A stretch of 19,779 nt of DNA from Verrucomicrobiota bacterium (GTDB lineage Bacteria; Verrucomicrobiota; Verrucomicrobiia; Opitutales; Opitutaceae): the NCBI GenBank assembly GCA_023457035.1, contig JAEWNN010000161.1, forward strand, positions 1-19,779, in the 5' to 3' direction. Made by a program: the position numbers and the translations under genes. Under the pieces are notes generated by a model that saw only the letters and a list, made by a program, of their open reading frames with translations, made no database searches and was not told the DNA's origin. Positions 5,789 through 12,949 of this stretch are shown here, one piece after another (the stretch's first letter is position 1; every line of letters starts with the position of its first letter).

Positions 5789-7186
5789 TCACCGCCCGCC
5801 GTACCAGTCGATCTTGCGCGTCGCCCACATGCCCACGCCGAGCAGGAGGAAAAGCGCCGCCGTCCCCGCCAGCAGGGCGTAGTCCTGCAGCTGCAGGATG
5901 AAGTAGAGGTACGCGTAGGTGCCGGCCAGCCCGCCGCCGACGATCCCACAGCGGCTCCCGGTCTTCAACACGCTCGCACTGTAGCCGGTCACCAGCGCCG
6001 TGCTCAGCGCCGCCGCCGCGCCGTACGCCAGCCCGGCCGCGATGAACTCGCTCAACGCCAGGTATCCGAGGAAGAAAAACACCAGCGCGCCGCCGACCAT
6101 CAGGTACTGGAGCGGATGGATGCGCAGCTTCGCGGTGACCTCGAAGAGGAAGAAGTTGGCGAACACGAGCACGAGGAAGAGCACCCCGTACTTGATCGCC
6201 CGCTCGACCAGCCGATAGGCGTCCACCGGCTGCAGCAGCGTCACATCCACCGCCGAGCCGGTGAGCTGGTGCCACTCGACCTCGGCCTGGCCGGCGCCGT
6301 CGGTCCACTGTTGCGGGTAACCGCGGCCAAAATACGACTGTTCCCACGTGGCGGCGAAGCCCTCCGGCCCGACCTCGCGCCGCGCCGGCAGCGCCGCCCC
6401 CCCGAAGCTCGGATCGGCCCAGCTCGACTTCAGCGTCACGCGGCTCTGCGCCCCGACCGGCGCCACCGCCAGCCGTGCGCTGCCCTGCAGCTTCATCTCC
6501 AGCGCGAAGTCCACGCCGGCGTCGGCCGCCGCGGCGTCGAGCGGCACGGCCGCCTCGAGCGTCTCGCCGAAGCCGTTGCGCGGCACGCCGGGTTCGAGTT
6601 TCACCGCCGCACCCGCGCAGCGCAGTTCCGGCGCCGTCCGCAGACCGCGCGGATACGTAAGCGAGGCCAGCAGCCGCGCCTTGGCCCAGTCGTAGACCGC
6701 GCCGTCGATCCCGATCGCGGTCGCCACCGGCTGGAAACGTCCCCGCACCGCCAGCTCCGTCTCATAGACGGGGATGGTGAAGATGCCGCGGTGCCGCAGC
6801 GAGGGGTCGAGCCGGCCCGACACCTCGAGCTCGGCCGGGAGGAAGTAGGCCCAGGCGCGGATCGTGCGCACCTCCTCGGTCCGCACCGCCGCTCCCCGCG
6901 CATCGAACACCTCGCGCGCGCTCTTCGCCGCGTAGGTGAACGGCACCGCCAGCACCGGCCCCACCAGCGTCTGCTCGCCGCCCCACGTCTGGGCGATCTC
7001 GGTGCGCGCCTCCTCGCGGAAACAGAGGCGTTCCTGCCGCACGCCGTCGATCAACAGCAGCGCGATCCAGAGCAGGCCGATGAGCACGCCGATCAGGCAG
7101 AGCTTGAGCCCGGCGGCGCCGGCTTTCGGGCGGTTGGAGGTGGCCGCAGCAGACAACGGCGGGGGAACCAGCGGAGGCGTTTCCAT
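5789..7186 (-). CDS. creD: Cell envelope integrity / inner membrane protein CreD
   Basis: The 465-residue protein follows the CreD layout. It has one N-terminal membrane helix (LKLCLIGVLIGLLWIALLLI, about 28-47), a large periplasmic domain opening with the family signature WGGEQTLVGPVLAVPF, and a C-terminal group of about four or five hydrophobic helices from YGVLFLVLVFANFFLFEV to the end. E. coli CreD is 450 aa, is controlled by CreBC, and affects envelope properties and beta-lactam or colicin tolerance. The start at 7186 is the last ATG before the first membrane helix; 7210 is possible. Three TTCAT blocks at 11-bp period lie 23-49 bases upstream. The partner genes creB and creC are about 10 kb away, whereas in enterobacteria all are in one operon. 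Confidence 0.92.
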   Translation of the reverse strand: METPPLVPPPLSAAATSNRPKAGAAGLKLCLIGVLIGLLWIALLLIDGVRQERLCFREEARTEIAQTWGGEQTLVGPVLAVPFTYAAKSAREVFDARGAAVRTEEVRTIRAWAYFLPAELEVSGRLDPSLRHRGIFTIPVYETELAVRGRFQPVATAIGIDGAVYDWAKARLLASLTYPRGLRTAPELRCAGAAVKLEPGVPRNGFGETLEAAVPLDAAAADAGVDFALEMKLQGSARLAVAPVGAQSRVTLKSSWADPSFGGAALPARREVGPEGFAATWEQSYFGRGYPQQWTDGAGQAEVEWHQLTGSAVDVTLLQPVDAYRLVERAIKYGVLFLVLVFANFFLFEVTAKLRIHPLQYLMVGGALVFFFLGYLALSEFIAAGLAYGAAAALSTALVTGYSASVLKTGSRCGIVGGGLAGTYAYLYFILQLQDYALLAGTAALFLLLGVGMWATRKIDWYGGR

Positions 7187-7208
7187 GCCGCGACTCTCGC
7201 ACGCCCGC

Positions 7209-7235
7209 ATGAAGCGACGATGAAGGCCCCATGAA
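7209..7235 (-). promoter_or_regulatory. Cre-tag-like array upstream of creD: three TTCAT at 11-bp period
   Basis: On the minus strand TTCAT occurs at 7235-7231, 7224-7220 and 7213-7209, each separated by exactly six bases. The E. coli CreB binding site (cre tag) is two TTCAC blocks separated by six bases. The array has the same orientation as creD and lies just ahead of it. It is probably the CreB site. Its closeness to the start codon leaves little room for a downstream promoter, so the true creD start or the regulatory mode may differ. Confidence 0.6.
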
Positions 7236-7630
7236 AACCCGGCGAAAACGCCCCCGAGAATCGACCGCGCGAGCATCCATCGCGGTGGCGCCACGGAGAC
7301 ACCGCCCCGCGCCGCGCCAAACCGTCGGTGCACCCAGCCGGAGAATCTGCCGGCGCTGATCCCCGCGCACCCAGCCGGTTCTCGCCAAACGGGGGCGCGT
7401 CCCTCGGCTGACCGACTCCGGCTAAGCCACACCCGCCTCCGGACCACGCAGTGGCTTCGCGGCGCTCCCCCGCGCCGCACAGGGCGATGCATCATCGCCA
7501 CGATCGCACCCCACCCGGCACGGTCGCCAAGCGCCCCACCAGCTTCAGCCAACCGTCGCGCTGCCGATGTACGGCGGGCCGCGCCCCGGCGCCCCCGCTC
7601 CCGTTCTTTCTTGAGCACCTTCGCGCCCGC
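7236..7630. other. Intergenic region between divergent creD and the DUF5916 gene
   Basis: No gene is supported in these 395 bases. The 12-mer GCACCCAGCCGG occurs twice (7330-7341 and 7367-7378). There is also an inverted repeat, GGCGATG/CATCGCC, at 7483-7499 around CAT, which could be an operator for the rightward gene. I see no convincing -35/-10 pair. Confidence 0.4.
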
Positions 7631-10213
7631 ATGTCCCACATCCCCCGCCGCTCAAACCGGTTACTCCTCGCCGCCCTCCTGTTCCCGCTCCTCGTCAGCG
7701 CGGAACCGGAGAAACGTGTCTACACCACGCAACGCCTCACCACGCCCGCTCCCGCGATCGACGGCAAACTCGAGGAGGCCTGCTGGAGCCAAGGCGAGTG
7801 GTCCGCCGCGTTCGTCCAGCGCGAGCCCCACGAAGGCGCGCCCGCCGCCTACCGCACCGAGCTCAAGATCCGCTACGACGACCACAACCTCTACGTCGCC
7901 ATTCGCGCCCACGATCCGGAGATCTCCACGATCCCCCACCTGCGCGCCCGCCGCGACGAACTCGCCGGCGACGTCGTCGGCATCGCCTTCGACAGCTACG
8001 CCGACCGCCGCAGCGCCTTCGAGTTCGCCCTCACTCTCGGCGGCAACCAGTACGACGCCCAGTTGCGCAACTGGGGCGGCGACTCGAGCTGGAACGCCGT
8101 CTGGGAGTCGGGCGTCGCCACCGGGTCCGGCTGCTGGACCGCCGAGTTCCGCATCCCCTTCAGCCAGCTCCGCCACAACGGCCGGTCCGAGCAGGCCTGG
8201 GGCCTCCACGGCTGGCGCTGGATCCCGCGCCTCCAGGAGCGGAGCAACTGGCAGCTCATCCCGATGGACAACGCGGGCCTGGTGTATTCGTTCGGCGAAC
8301 TCCGCGGCCTGCGCGACCTGCCCTCGGCCCGCCGCCTCGAGGTCGTGCCCTACACCGTCGCCAAGCTCGTCGCGGTGCCCGCTTCCGCCGGCAACCCGCT
8401 CCTCGCCGGCTCCTCCGCCGGCCTTGAGGCCGGCCTCGACCTCAAGCTCGGCCTGAACAGCAGCTTCACCCTCACCGCCACCGCCAATCCCGACTTCAGC
8501 CAGCTCGAGGCCGACCCGTCCGAGCTCAACCTCTCCTCCGTCGAGACCTTCTACAGCGAGCGCCGCCCCTTCTTCCTCGAGGGCAAGAACACCCTCGAGT
8601 TCGGCCTCGATGCGGATCTCCTCTTCTATTCGCGCCGCCTCGGCCGCCAGCCCTCGCTCGACCCCGACACCTCCGGCCACAAGGCCGTCCCGCCCACCAC
8701 TCGCATCCTCGCCGCCACGAAAGTCACCGGCCAGACCGAGGGCGGCCTCAGCCTCGGCGTGCTCCACAGCCTCACCGCCCGCGAGACCGCGCTGCTGGAG
8801 GACGCCGACGGCACCCGCCATCGTGTCGCCGTCGAGCCGAGGGCCAACTACTTCGCCACCCGCGTCCAGCAGGATCTCGGCGACGGCGCCACCCTGCTCG
8901 GTGCCACCCTCGCCGCCACGCTGCGCGAACTCGACGCCCCGGAACTGCACACGCAGCTTGCCCGTGAGGCGCTGACCGGCGCCCTCGACTTCCGCCACAC
9001 CTGGGGCGACCGCGCGTACTTCGTCGACGGCCGCCTTGTCGCCAGCCGCATCGAGGGTTCCGCCGCCGCCCTGCGCACCATCGGCGAGAACGGCGTGCAC
9101 TACTTCCAGCGCCCCGACGCCGACCACCTCCCCGACGATCCCGCCGCCACCTCGCTCTCCGGCACCGGCGGCCGCTTCTTCGCCGGCAAGGACAACGGCG
9201 GACGTTGGCGCTACTCCGCCGGCCTCGACTGGCGCACCCCCGGCCTCGAGCTCAACGACCTCGGTTATCTCCAGTCCACCGACTTCATCCGCCAGACCGC
9301 CCACCTCGAGTACGTCCGCACCGAGCCTTCGGCGTGGTTCCGGCGCTACAACACCCGGTTCACGCTCCTCAGCCGCCGCAACTTCGGCGGCGACGACCTC
9401 GGCCGCTACGCCCGCATCCAGGGCGGCGCCACCTTTCCCAACAACTGGTCCTATTGGGGCCAGGTCGGCTACACCCCGCCCGCCCTCGACCAGCGGCTGC
9501 TCCGTGGCGGCCCGGCCGTGTTCCGCCCCGCCGGATACGACACCTATATGCGCCTCGGCAGCGACAGCTCGCGCCCCTGGCAGTACTGGCTCGGCCTCGG
9601 CCACAGCGCCGCCCTCGACGGCTCGGGCAACTACCGCCACCTCGGCCCGGGCCTCAACGCACGCTTCGGCCGCCTCTACAACGTCGAGCTCAAACTGAAC
9701 TACGAGGGCAACCGCCAGGACTTCCAGTACGCCGGCGACGTCGCCCCGCACTATCTCGTCGGCCGCATGCGGCAGGAGACCCTCGGCGCCACCCTCAATC
9801 TCTCCGCCAACCTCACCCCTTCGCTCACGCTCTCCTATTACGCCAACCCGTACGTGACCAACGGCCGTTTCCGCGCCTTCCGCGAGGCCGCCGCCCCGCG
9901 CGACCGCGATGCCGCGATGCGTTTCCGCCAACTCGATCCCGTCTTCGATCCGGCCGCCAACCGCTACACCGTCCTCGACCCGACCGGCGCCTACGCCTTC
10001 GACAACCCCGACTTCACCTGGCGCGACCTCAAGTCGAGCCTCGTGCTCCGCTGGGACTACCGGCCGGGGTCCACGCTGCACCTGGTCTGGTCGTACGCCG
10101 GCAACTCGTCCGACCTCGACGACCGTCCGCTGCTCGACGCCCAGCACAGCGTCTTCCGCCTGCCCGCCACCAACACACTCCTGCTCAAGTTCAGCTACTG
10201 GTTCTCGAGCTGA
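7631..10213 (+). CDS. DUF5916 protein with N-terminal CBM9-like domain, probable outer-membrane protein
   Basis: The 860-residue precursor has a clear signal peptide (RRSNRLLLAALLFPLLVSA, cleavage before EPEKR). Residues about 30-215 resemble the CBM9-like domain: 'PAIDGKLEEACW' followed by LKIRYDDHNLYVAIRAHDPEIS. The DUF5916 region follows, with the hallmark ANPDFSQLEADPSELNLS and ERRPFFLEGKN, then many alternating amphipathic strands to a C-terminal LLLKFSYWFSS. That ending is typical of an outer-membrane beta-barrel. The molecular function of the family is unknown; a link to carbohydrate or peptide handling at the outer membrane is inferred from the CBM9-like domain. The ATG at 7631 is chosen because it starts the signal peptide. 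It ends 25 bases from the convergent hemerythrin gene. Confidence 0.88.
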   Translation: MSHIPRRSNRLLLAALLFPLLVSAEPEKRVYTTQRLTTPAPAIDGKLEEACWSQGEWSAAFVQREPHEGAPAAYRTELKIRYDDHNLYVAIRAHDPEISTIPHLRARRDELAGDVVGIAFDSYADRRSAFEFALTLGGNQYDAQLRNWGGDSSWNAVWESGVATGSGCWTAEFRIPFSQLRHNGRSEQAWGLHGWRWIPRLQERSNWQLIPMDNAGLVYSFGELRGLRDLPSARRLEVVPYTVAKLVAVPASAGNPLLAGSSAGLEAGLDLKLGLNSSFTLTATANPDFSQLEADPSELNLSSVETFYSERRPFFLEGKNTLEFGLDADLLFYSRRLGRQPSLDPDTSGHKAVPPTTRILAATKVTGQTEGGLSLGVLHSLTARETALLEDADGTRHRVAVEPRANYFATRVQQDLGDGATLLGATLAATLRELDAPELHTQLAREALTGALDFRHTWGDRAYFVDGRLVASRIEGSAAALRTIGENGVHYFQRPDADHLPDDPAATSLSGTGGRFFAGKDNGGRWRYSAGLDWRTPGLELNDLGYLQSTDFIRQTAHLEYVRTEPSAWFRRYNTRFTLLSRRNFGGDDLGRYARIQGGATFPNNWSYWGQVGYTPPALDQRLLRGGPAVFRPAGYDTYMRLGSDSSRPWQYWLGLGHSAALDGSGNYRHLGPGLNARFGRLYNVELKLNYEGNRQDFQYAGDVAPHYLVGRMRQETLGATLNLSANLTPSLTLSYYANPYVTNGRFRAFREAAAPRDRDAAMRFRQLDPVFDPAANRYTVLDPTGAYAFDNPDFTWRDLKSSLVLRWDYRPGSTLHLVWSYAGNSSDLDDRPLLDAQHSVFRLPATNTLLLKFSYWFSS

Positions 10214-10238
10214 GCGACACCGCCCTGCCGGCGGCGGC

Positions 10239-10640
10239 TCACCCTTTCGGCACGACCGTCTTGAGCTGGATGTCGACGCGCAGGATATGGCTGTGGATCC
10301 GCTCGCTCGCGGCCCAGTGCAACTGGCTCATGAGCTCCCGGGGGGCTCCCTGCACGGAATACTCCGGCATCAGCTTTCCGAAGCCCTGGAGAAAGCCGGC
10401 GTGCGCCTTGAGATTCTCCTCGTGCGACGGGCAATGGAATCGGTGCCTGCACTGCTCCTCGAACCTGAAGTGGTTGGCGACGTAGCTCCCCAGGAAATGA
10501 ATGAGGCGATCCACATCCGCCGGGTGATTCTGCGGCTCGCGAGTCATCTGCTCGAGCTTGTCGATCTGCGCGAACAACACCTTGTGCTCCGTATCGACCA
10601 AAGGTACGCCGGCCTCATACTGGCTGCTCCATTGAAGCAT
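10239..10640 (-). CDS. Bacteriohemerythrin-type O2-binding protein, one iron ligand substituted
   Basis: The 133-residue protein has the four-helix hemerythrin layout. Ligand positions that can be read are His19 (VDTEHK), His57 and Glu61 (NHFRFEE), His80 (KAHAGF), and His118 with Asp123 (HILRVD). The remaining expected His, the first of the HxxxH pair, is Asn76 (EENLKAH). Bacteriohemerythrins bind O2 at a di-iron site for storage, delivery or sensing. The Asn variant may alter affinity or be replaced by the nearby His73. The start at 10640 gives the usual 'W...' N-terminus (MLQWSSQYEAGVPLVD); the upstream in-frame extension is unlike the family. There is no signal peptide, so it is cytoplasmic. 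It is divergent from the S9 peptidase gene. Confidence 0.87.
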   Translation of the reverse strand: MLQWSSQYEAGVPLVDTEHKVLFAQIDKLEQMTREPQNHPADVDRLIHFLGSYVANHFRFEEQCRHRFHCPSHEENLKAHAGFLQGFGKLMPEYSVQGAPRELMSQLHWAASERIHSHILRVDIQLKTVVPKG

Positions 10641-10862
10641 GGCTGAAGGAGTCGGAGGTTGGCGTGGGCCCCCTTGCCATCGGTTGCCCGAGCGCCTACT
10701 TGAGTTTCCAGCCCACCCCGGTCGGCGGAAGTCGGAGAGCCGAAACGCGTCGGACCGGAGGTGTCGCCCGGCCCCGCCTCTTCCGGCCGCACCGGCAGTC
10801 AAGGTTCTCGCGAATACATGTTGTAAAGTCACCTACATCGGTTTGGCATCGACCCCACCCCG

Positions 10863-12890
10863 ATGATAAACCCCAAAGCACTCCTTCGTTCTCCGATCGG
10901 CCTTCTCGCCCTCGTTGCCACCACCGCTGCCGCGGCGGAGAAGATCGACCTGAGTCGCGTGACCCCGGTCCCCGCCACCGAGCCGATCCCGGCCCAGGAC
11001 TTCTTCCGTCCGGCGTTGCTGCGGCAACCGCAGATCAACCAGGCCGGCACCCACATCGCGGCGATCATCACCGCCGGCAAGGACAAGCACCAGCTGCTGG
11101 TCTATGCGCTGGCGACCCAGAAGTTCGAGGTCGTGGGCGGCGCCGGCGACAAGGACATCTACTCGGCCTGCTGGTTGAACAACTCGCGCCTGCTCTTCGG
11201 CCTCTCGACCCGGAAGATGTACGGTCTCGGATTGATGGCGACAGATGTCGGGTCGCTCAACCGCGCCTATCCCCTGCTCCAGTACTGCGGTTCGCGACTG
11301 GTCGACATCCCCATCAAGGACCAGCTCCAGCCCCTGGTGTGGACCAGCTACGACAGTCTTTCCAGTAATCCGGGGGATCTGGGCGTGGCAGTCGTCAACT
11401 CCAACATCCGGACCGGGCACCTGATCGACCTGAGCAAATCGACCGCGACCGGAACCGACGTGAACGACGCCCGGGAGAACAACCTGAAACACATCGTGTC
11501 CCGGTATCCCGTACCGAAGCCGGGCATCACCTACAGCTACCAGGGCGATCGCGAAGGGAACCTCGCCTACAGCTTCACCGCGGACGACGGCCGCCTCGCG
11601 ATGTTCCGCTTGGCCAACAACCGCTGGGAGAAGTGCCCGGTGGATCTGGAGCAGATCGACATCGTCGGCCATGGCGACGAGCCCGGCCAGGTGCTCGTGG
11701 TCGGCCCACGCCAGGAGGGGAAGCCGCGCGCACTCCAGGTGCTCGACGCCAGCACCGGCCAGCTCGGCCAGGTGCTGCTGCAGGACCAGGAGTACGACTT
11801 CAACGGCTGGATCTATCATCACCCGGTAACCCGCCATATCCTCGGCGCCACATTCGAGCGCAACGGCCCGCGGATGACTTGGTTCAGCGAAGAGTACCGC
11901 AACCTCCAGAAGGTGCTCGACGGATACTTCCCCGGAGTGGTCGTGCGAATCATCGGCAGCGACGAGACGCAGAATCTCTTCCTGATCGCGACCTTCTCCG
12001 ATCGCCAGCCCACCATCTACAGCTGGGTCGACGTGGCCAAGCGCACCGCCGGTCTCTTCAAGAACTCGGCGCCGTGGATCGACCCGCAGCGCATGCGGCC
12101 GATGAACATCGTCAAGTTCAAGACCCGCGACGGCCGGCAACTCGACGCCTACCTGACGCTGCCGGCAGGCGCCTCGAAGCAGAATCCCCCGGCCCTCGTG
12201 GTCCTGCCCCATGGCGGCCCGTGGGTGCGCGACAACTGGGGCTATGACGGCGAAGTCCAGTTCCTCGCCAGTCGCGGCTACGCGGTGCTCCAGCCGAACT
12301 ACCGCGGCTCCACCGGGTACGGCTGGATGTTCCCCGAAGAGGACGAATGGGACTTCCGCAAGATGCATGACGACGTGACTGACGCCACCAAGGCGATGAT
12401 CGCCTCCGGGCTCGTCGACAGCGGACGCATCGCGATCATGGGCGGATCGTTCGGCGGATACCTCGCGGTCTCCGGCGTGGTCAACGAGCCTGCGCTCTAC
12501 CGCTGCGCGGTGACCATGGCCGGCGTCTTCGACTGGGCACAGCAGATCAACGACAAGAAGTACGACCAGTACGATTCGCCCGTCTACCGCCGCATGCTGC
12601 GCAAGCTCGGCGATCCGAAGAAAGAGCCCGAGAAGTTCGATGCCATTTCCCCCGGCCGGCATGCCGACCGGATCCGGGTCCCGGTTTTCGTCGCCGGCGG
12701 CAAGGACGACCAGACCGTCGAGATCGAACAATCGAAGACGCTGATCGCCTCCCTGAACCGGCTCAAAATCCCGCACGAGACGTACCTCGTGGCCGAGGAA
12801 GGCCACGGCATGGCACACCTCGACAAACGGCTCGAACTCTACACCCGCATCGAGGCCTTCCTCGCGAAGAACCTCCTGCCGGCGAAATAG
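10863..12890 (+). CDS. Secreted S9-family (prolyl oligopeptidase-like) peptidase
   Basis: The 675-residue precursor has a signal peptide (PKALLRSPIGLLALVATTAAAA). Residues about 45-400 form an irregular beta-propeller-like region, followed by an alpha/beta-hydrolase domain (about 415-675). The catalytic triad is readable: Ser529 in GGSFGGY, Asp616 in GGKDDQTV and His648 in EEGHGMA. The oxyanion region is LPHGGPWVRD, and the NYRGSTGYGWMF motif is typical of acylaminoacyl/dipeptidyl peptidases. It probably cleaves short peptides in the periplasm or outside the cell. No clear Shine-Dalgarno precedes the ATG, but the start directly begins the signal peptide. A comparatively AT-rich stretch just upstream (about 10810-10840) may hold the promoter. 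Confidence 0.92.
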   Translation: MINPKALLRSPIGLLALVATTAAAAEKIDLSRVTPVPATEPIPAQDFFRPALLRQPQINQAGTHIAAIITAGKDKHQLLVYALATQKFEVVGGAGDKDIYSACWLNNSRLLFGLSTRKMYGLGLMATDVGSLNRAYPLLQYCGSRLVDIPIKDQLQPLVWTSYDSLSSNPGDLGVAVVNSNIRTGHLIDLSKSTATGTDVNDARENNLKHIVSRYPVPKPGITYSYQGDREGNLAYSFTADDGRLAMFRLANNRWEKCPVDLEQIDIVGHGDEPGQVLVVGPRQEGKPRALQVLDASTGQLGQVLLQDQEYDFNGWIYHHPVTRHILGATFERNGPRMTWFSEEYRNLQKVLDGYFPGVVVRIIGSDETQNLFLIATFSDRQPTIYSWVDVAKRTAGLFKNSAPWIDPQRMRPMNIVKFKTRDGRQLDAYLTLPAGASKQNPPALVVLPHGGPWVRDNWGYDGEVQFLASRGYAVLQPNYRGSTGYGWMFPEEDEWDFRKMHDDVTDATKAMIASGLVDSGRIAIMGGSFGGYLAVSGVVNEPALYRCAVTMAGVFDWAQQINDKKYDQYDSPVYRRMLRKLGDPKKEPEKFDAISPGRHADRIRVPVFVAGGKDDQTVEIEQSKTLIASLNRLKIPHETYLVAEEGHGMAHLDKRLELYTRIEAFLAKNLLPAK

Positions 12891-12898
12891 GCCCAAAG

Positions 12899-12945
12899 GC
12901 TCCGCCCACGGCGCCCCGTGCCAGAACGGGGAGCCATCCGCTCTC
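12899..12945. terminator. Hairpin between convergent S9 and M16 peptidase genes
   Basis: CCCCGT (12914-12919) and ACGGGG (12926-12931) pair across GCCAGA. Outer bases GGCTCC and GGAGCC extend the stem with an internal loop. It lies in the 59-base gap between two converging stop codons, so it probably ends transcription from both sides. There is no T-run. Confidence 0.45.
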
Positions 12946-12949
12946 CCGT

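Noticed and set aside
5723..7234. Long open frame (503 codons) on the plus strand
   Set aside because: Antisense to creD, dominated by Arg/Gln/His. creD has membrane helices and family signatures in the sense direction.
7661..10147. Long open frame (828 codons) on the minus strand
   Set aside because: It lies entirely antisense to the DUF5916 gene. Its product is a monotonous Gly/Val/Glu/Ala series without domains, as expected when high-GC codons are read on the opposite strand.
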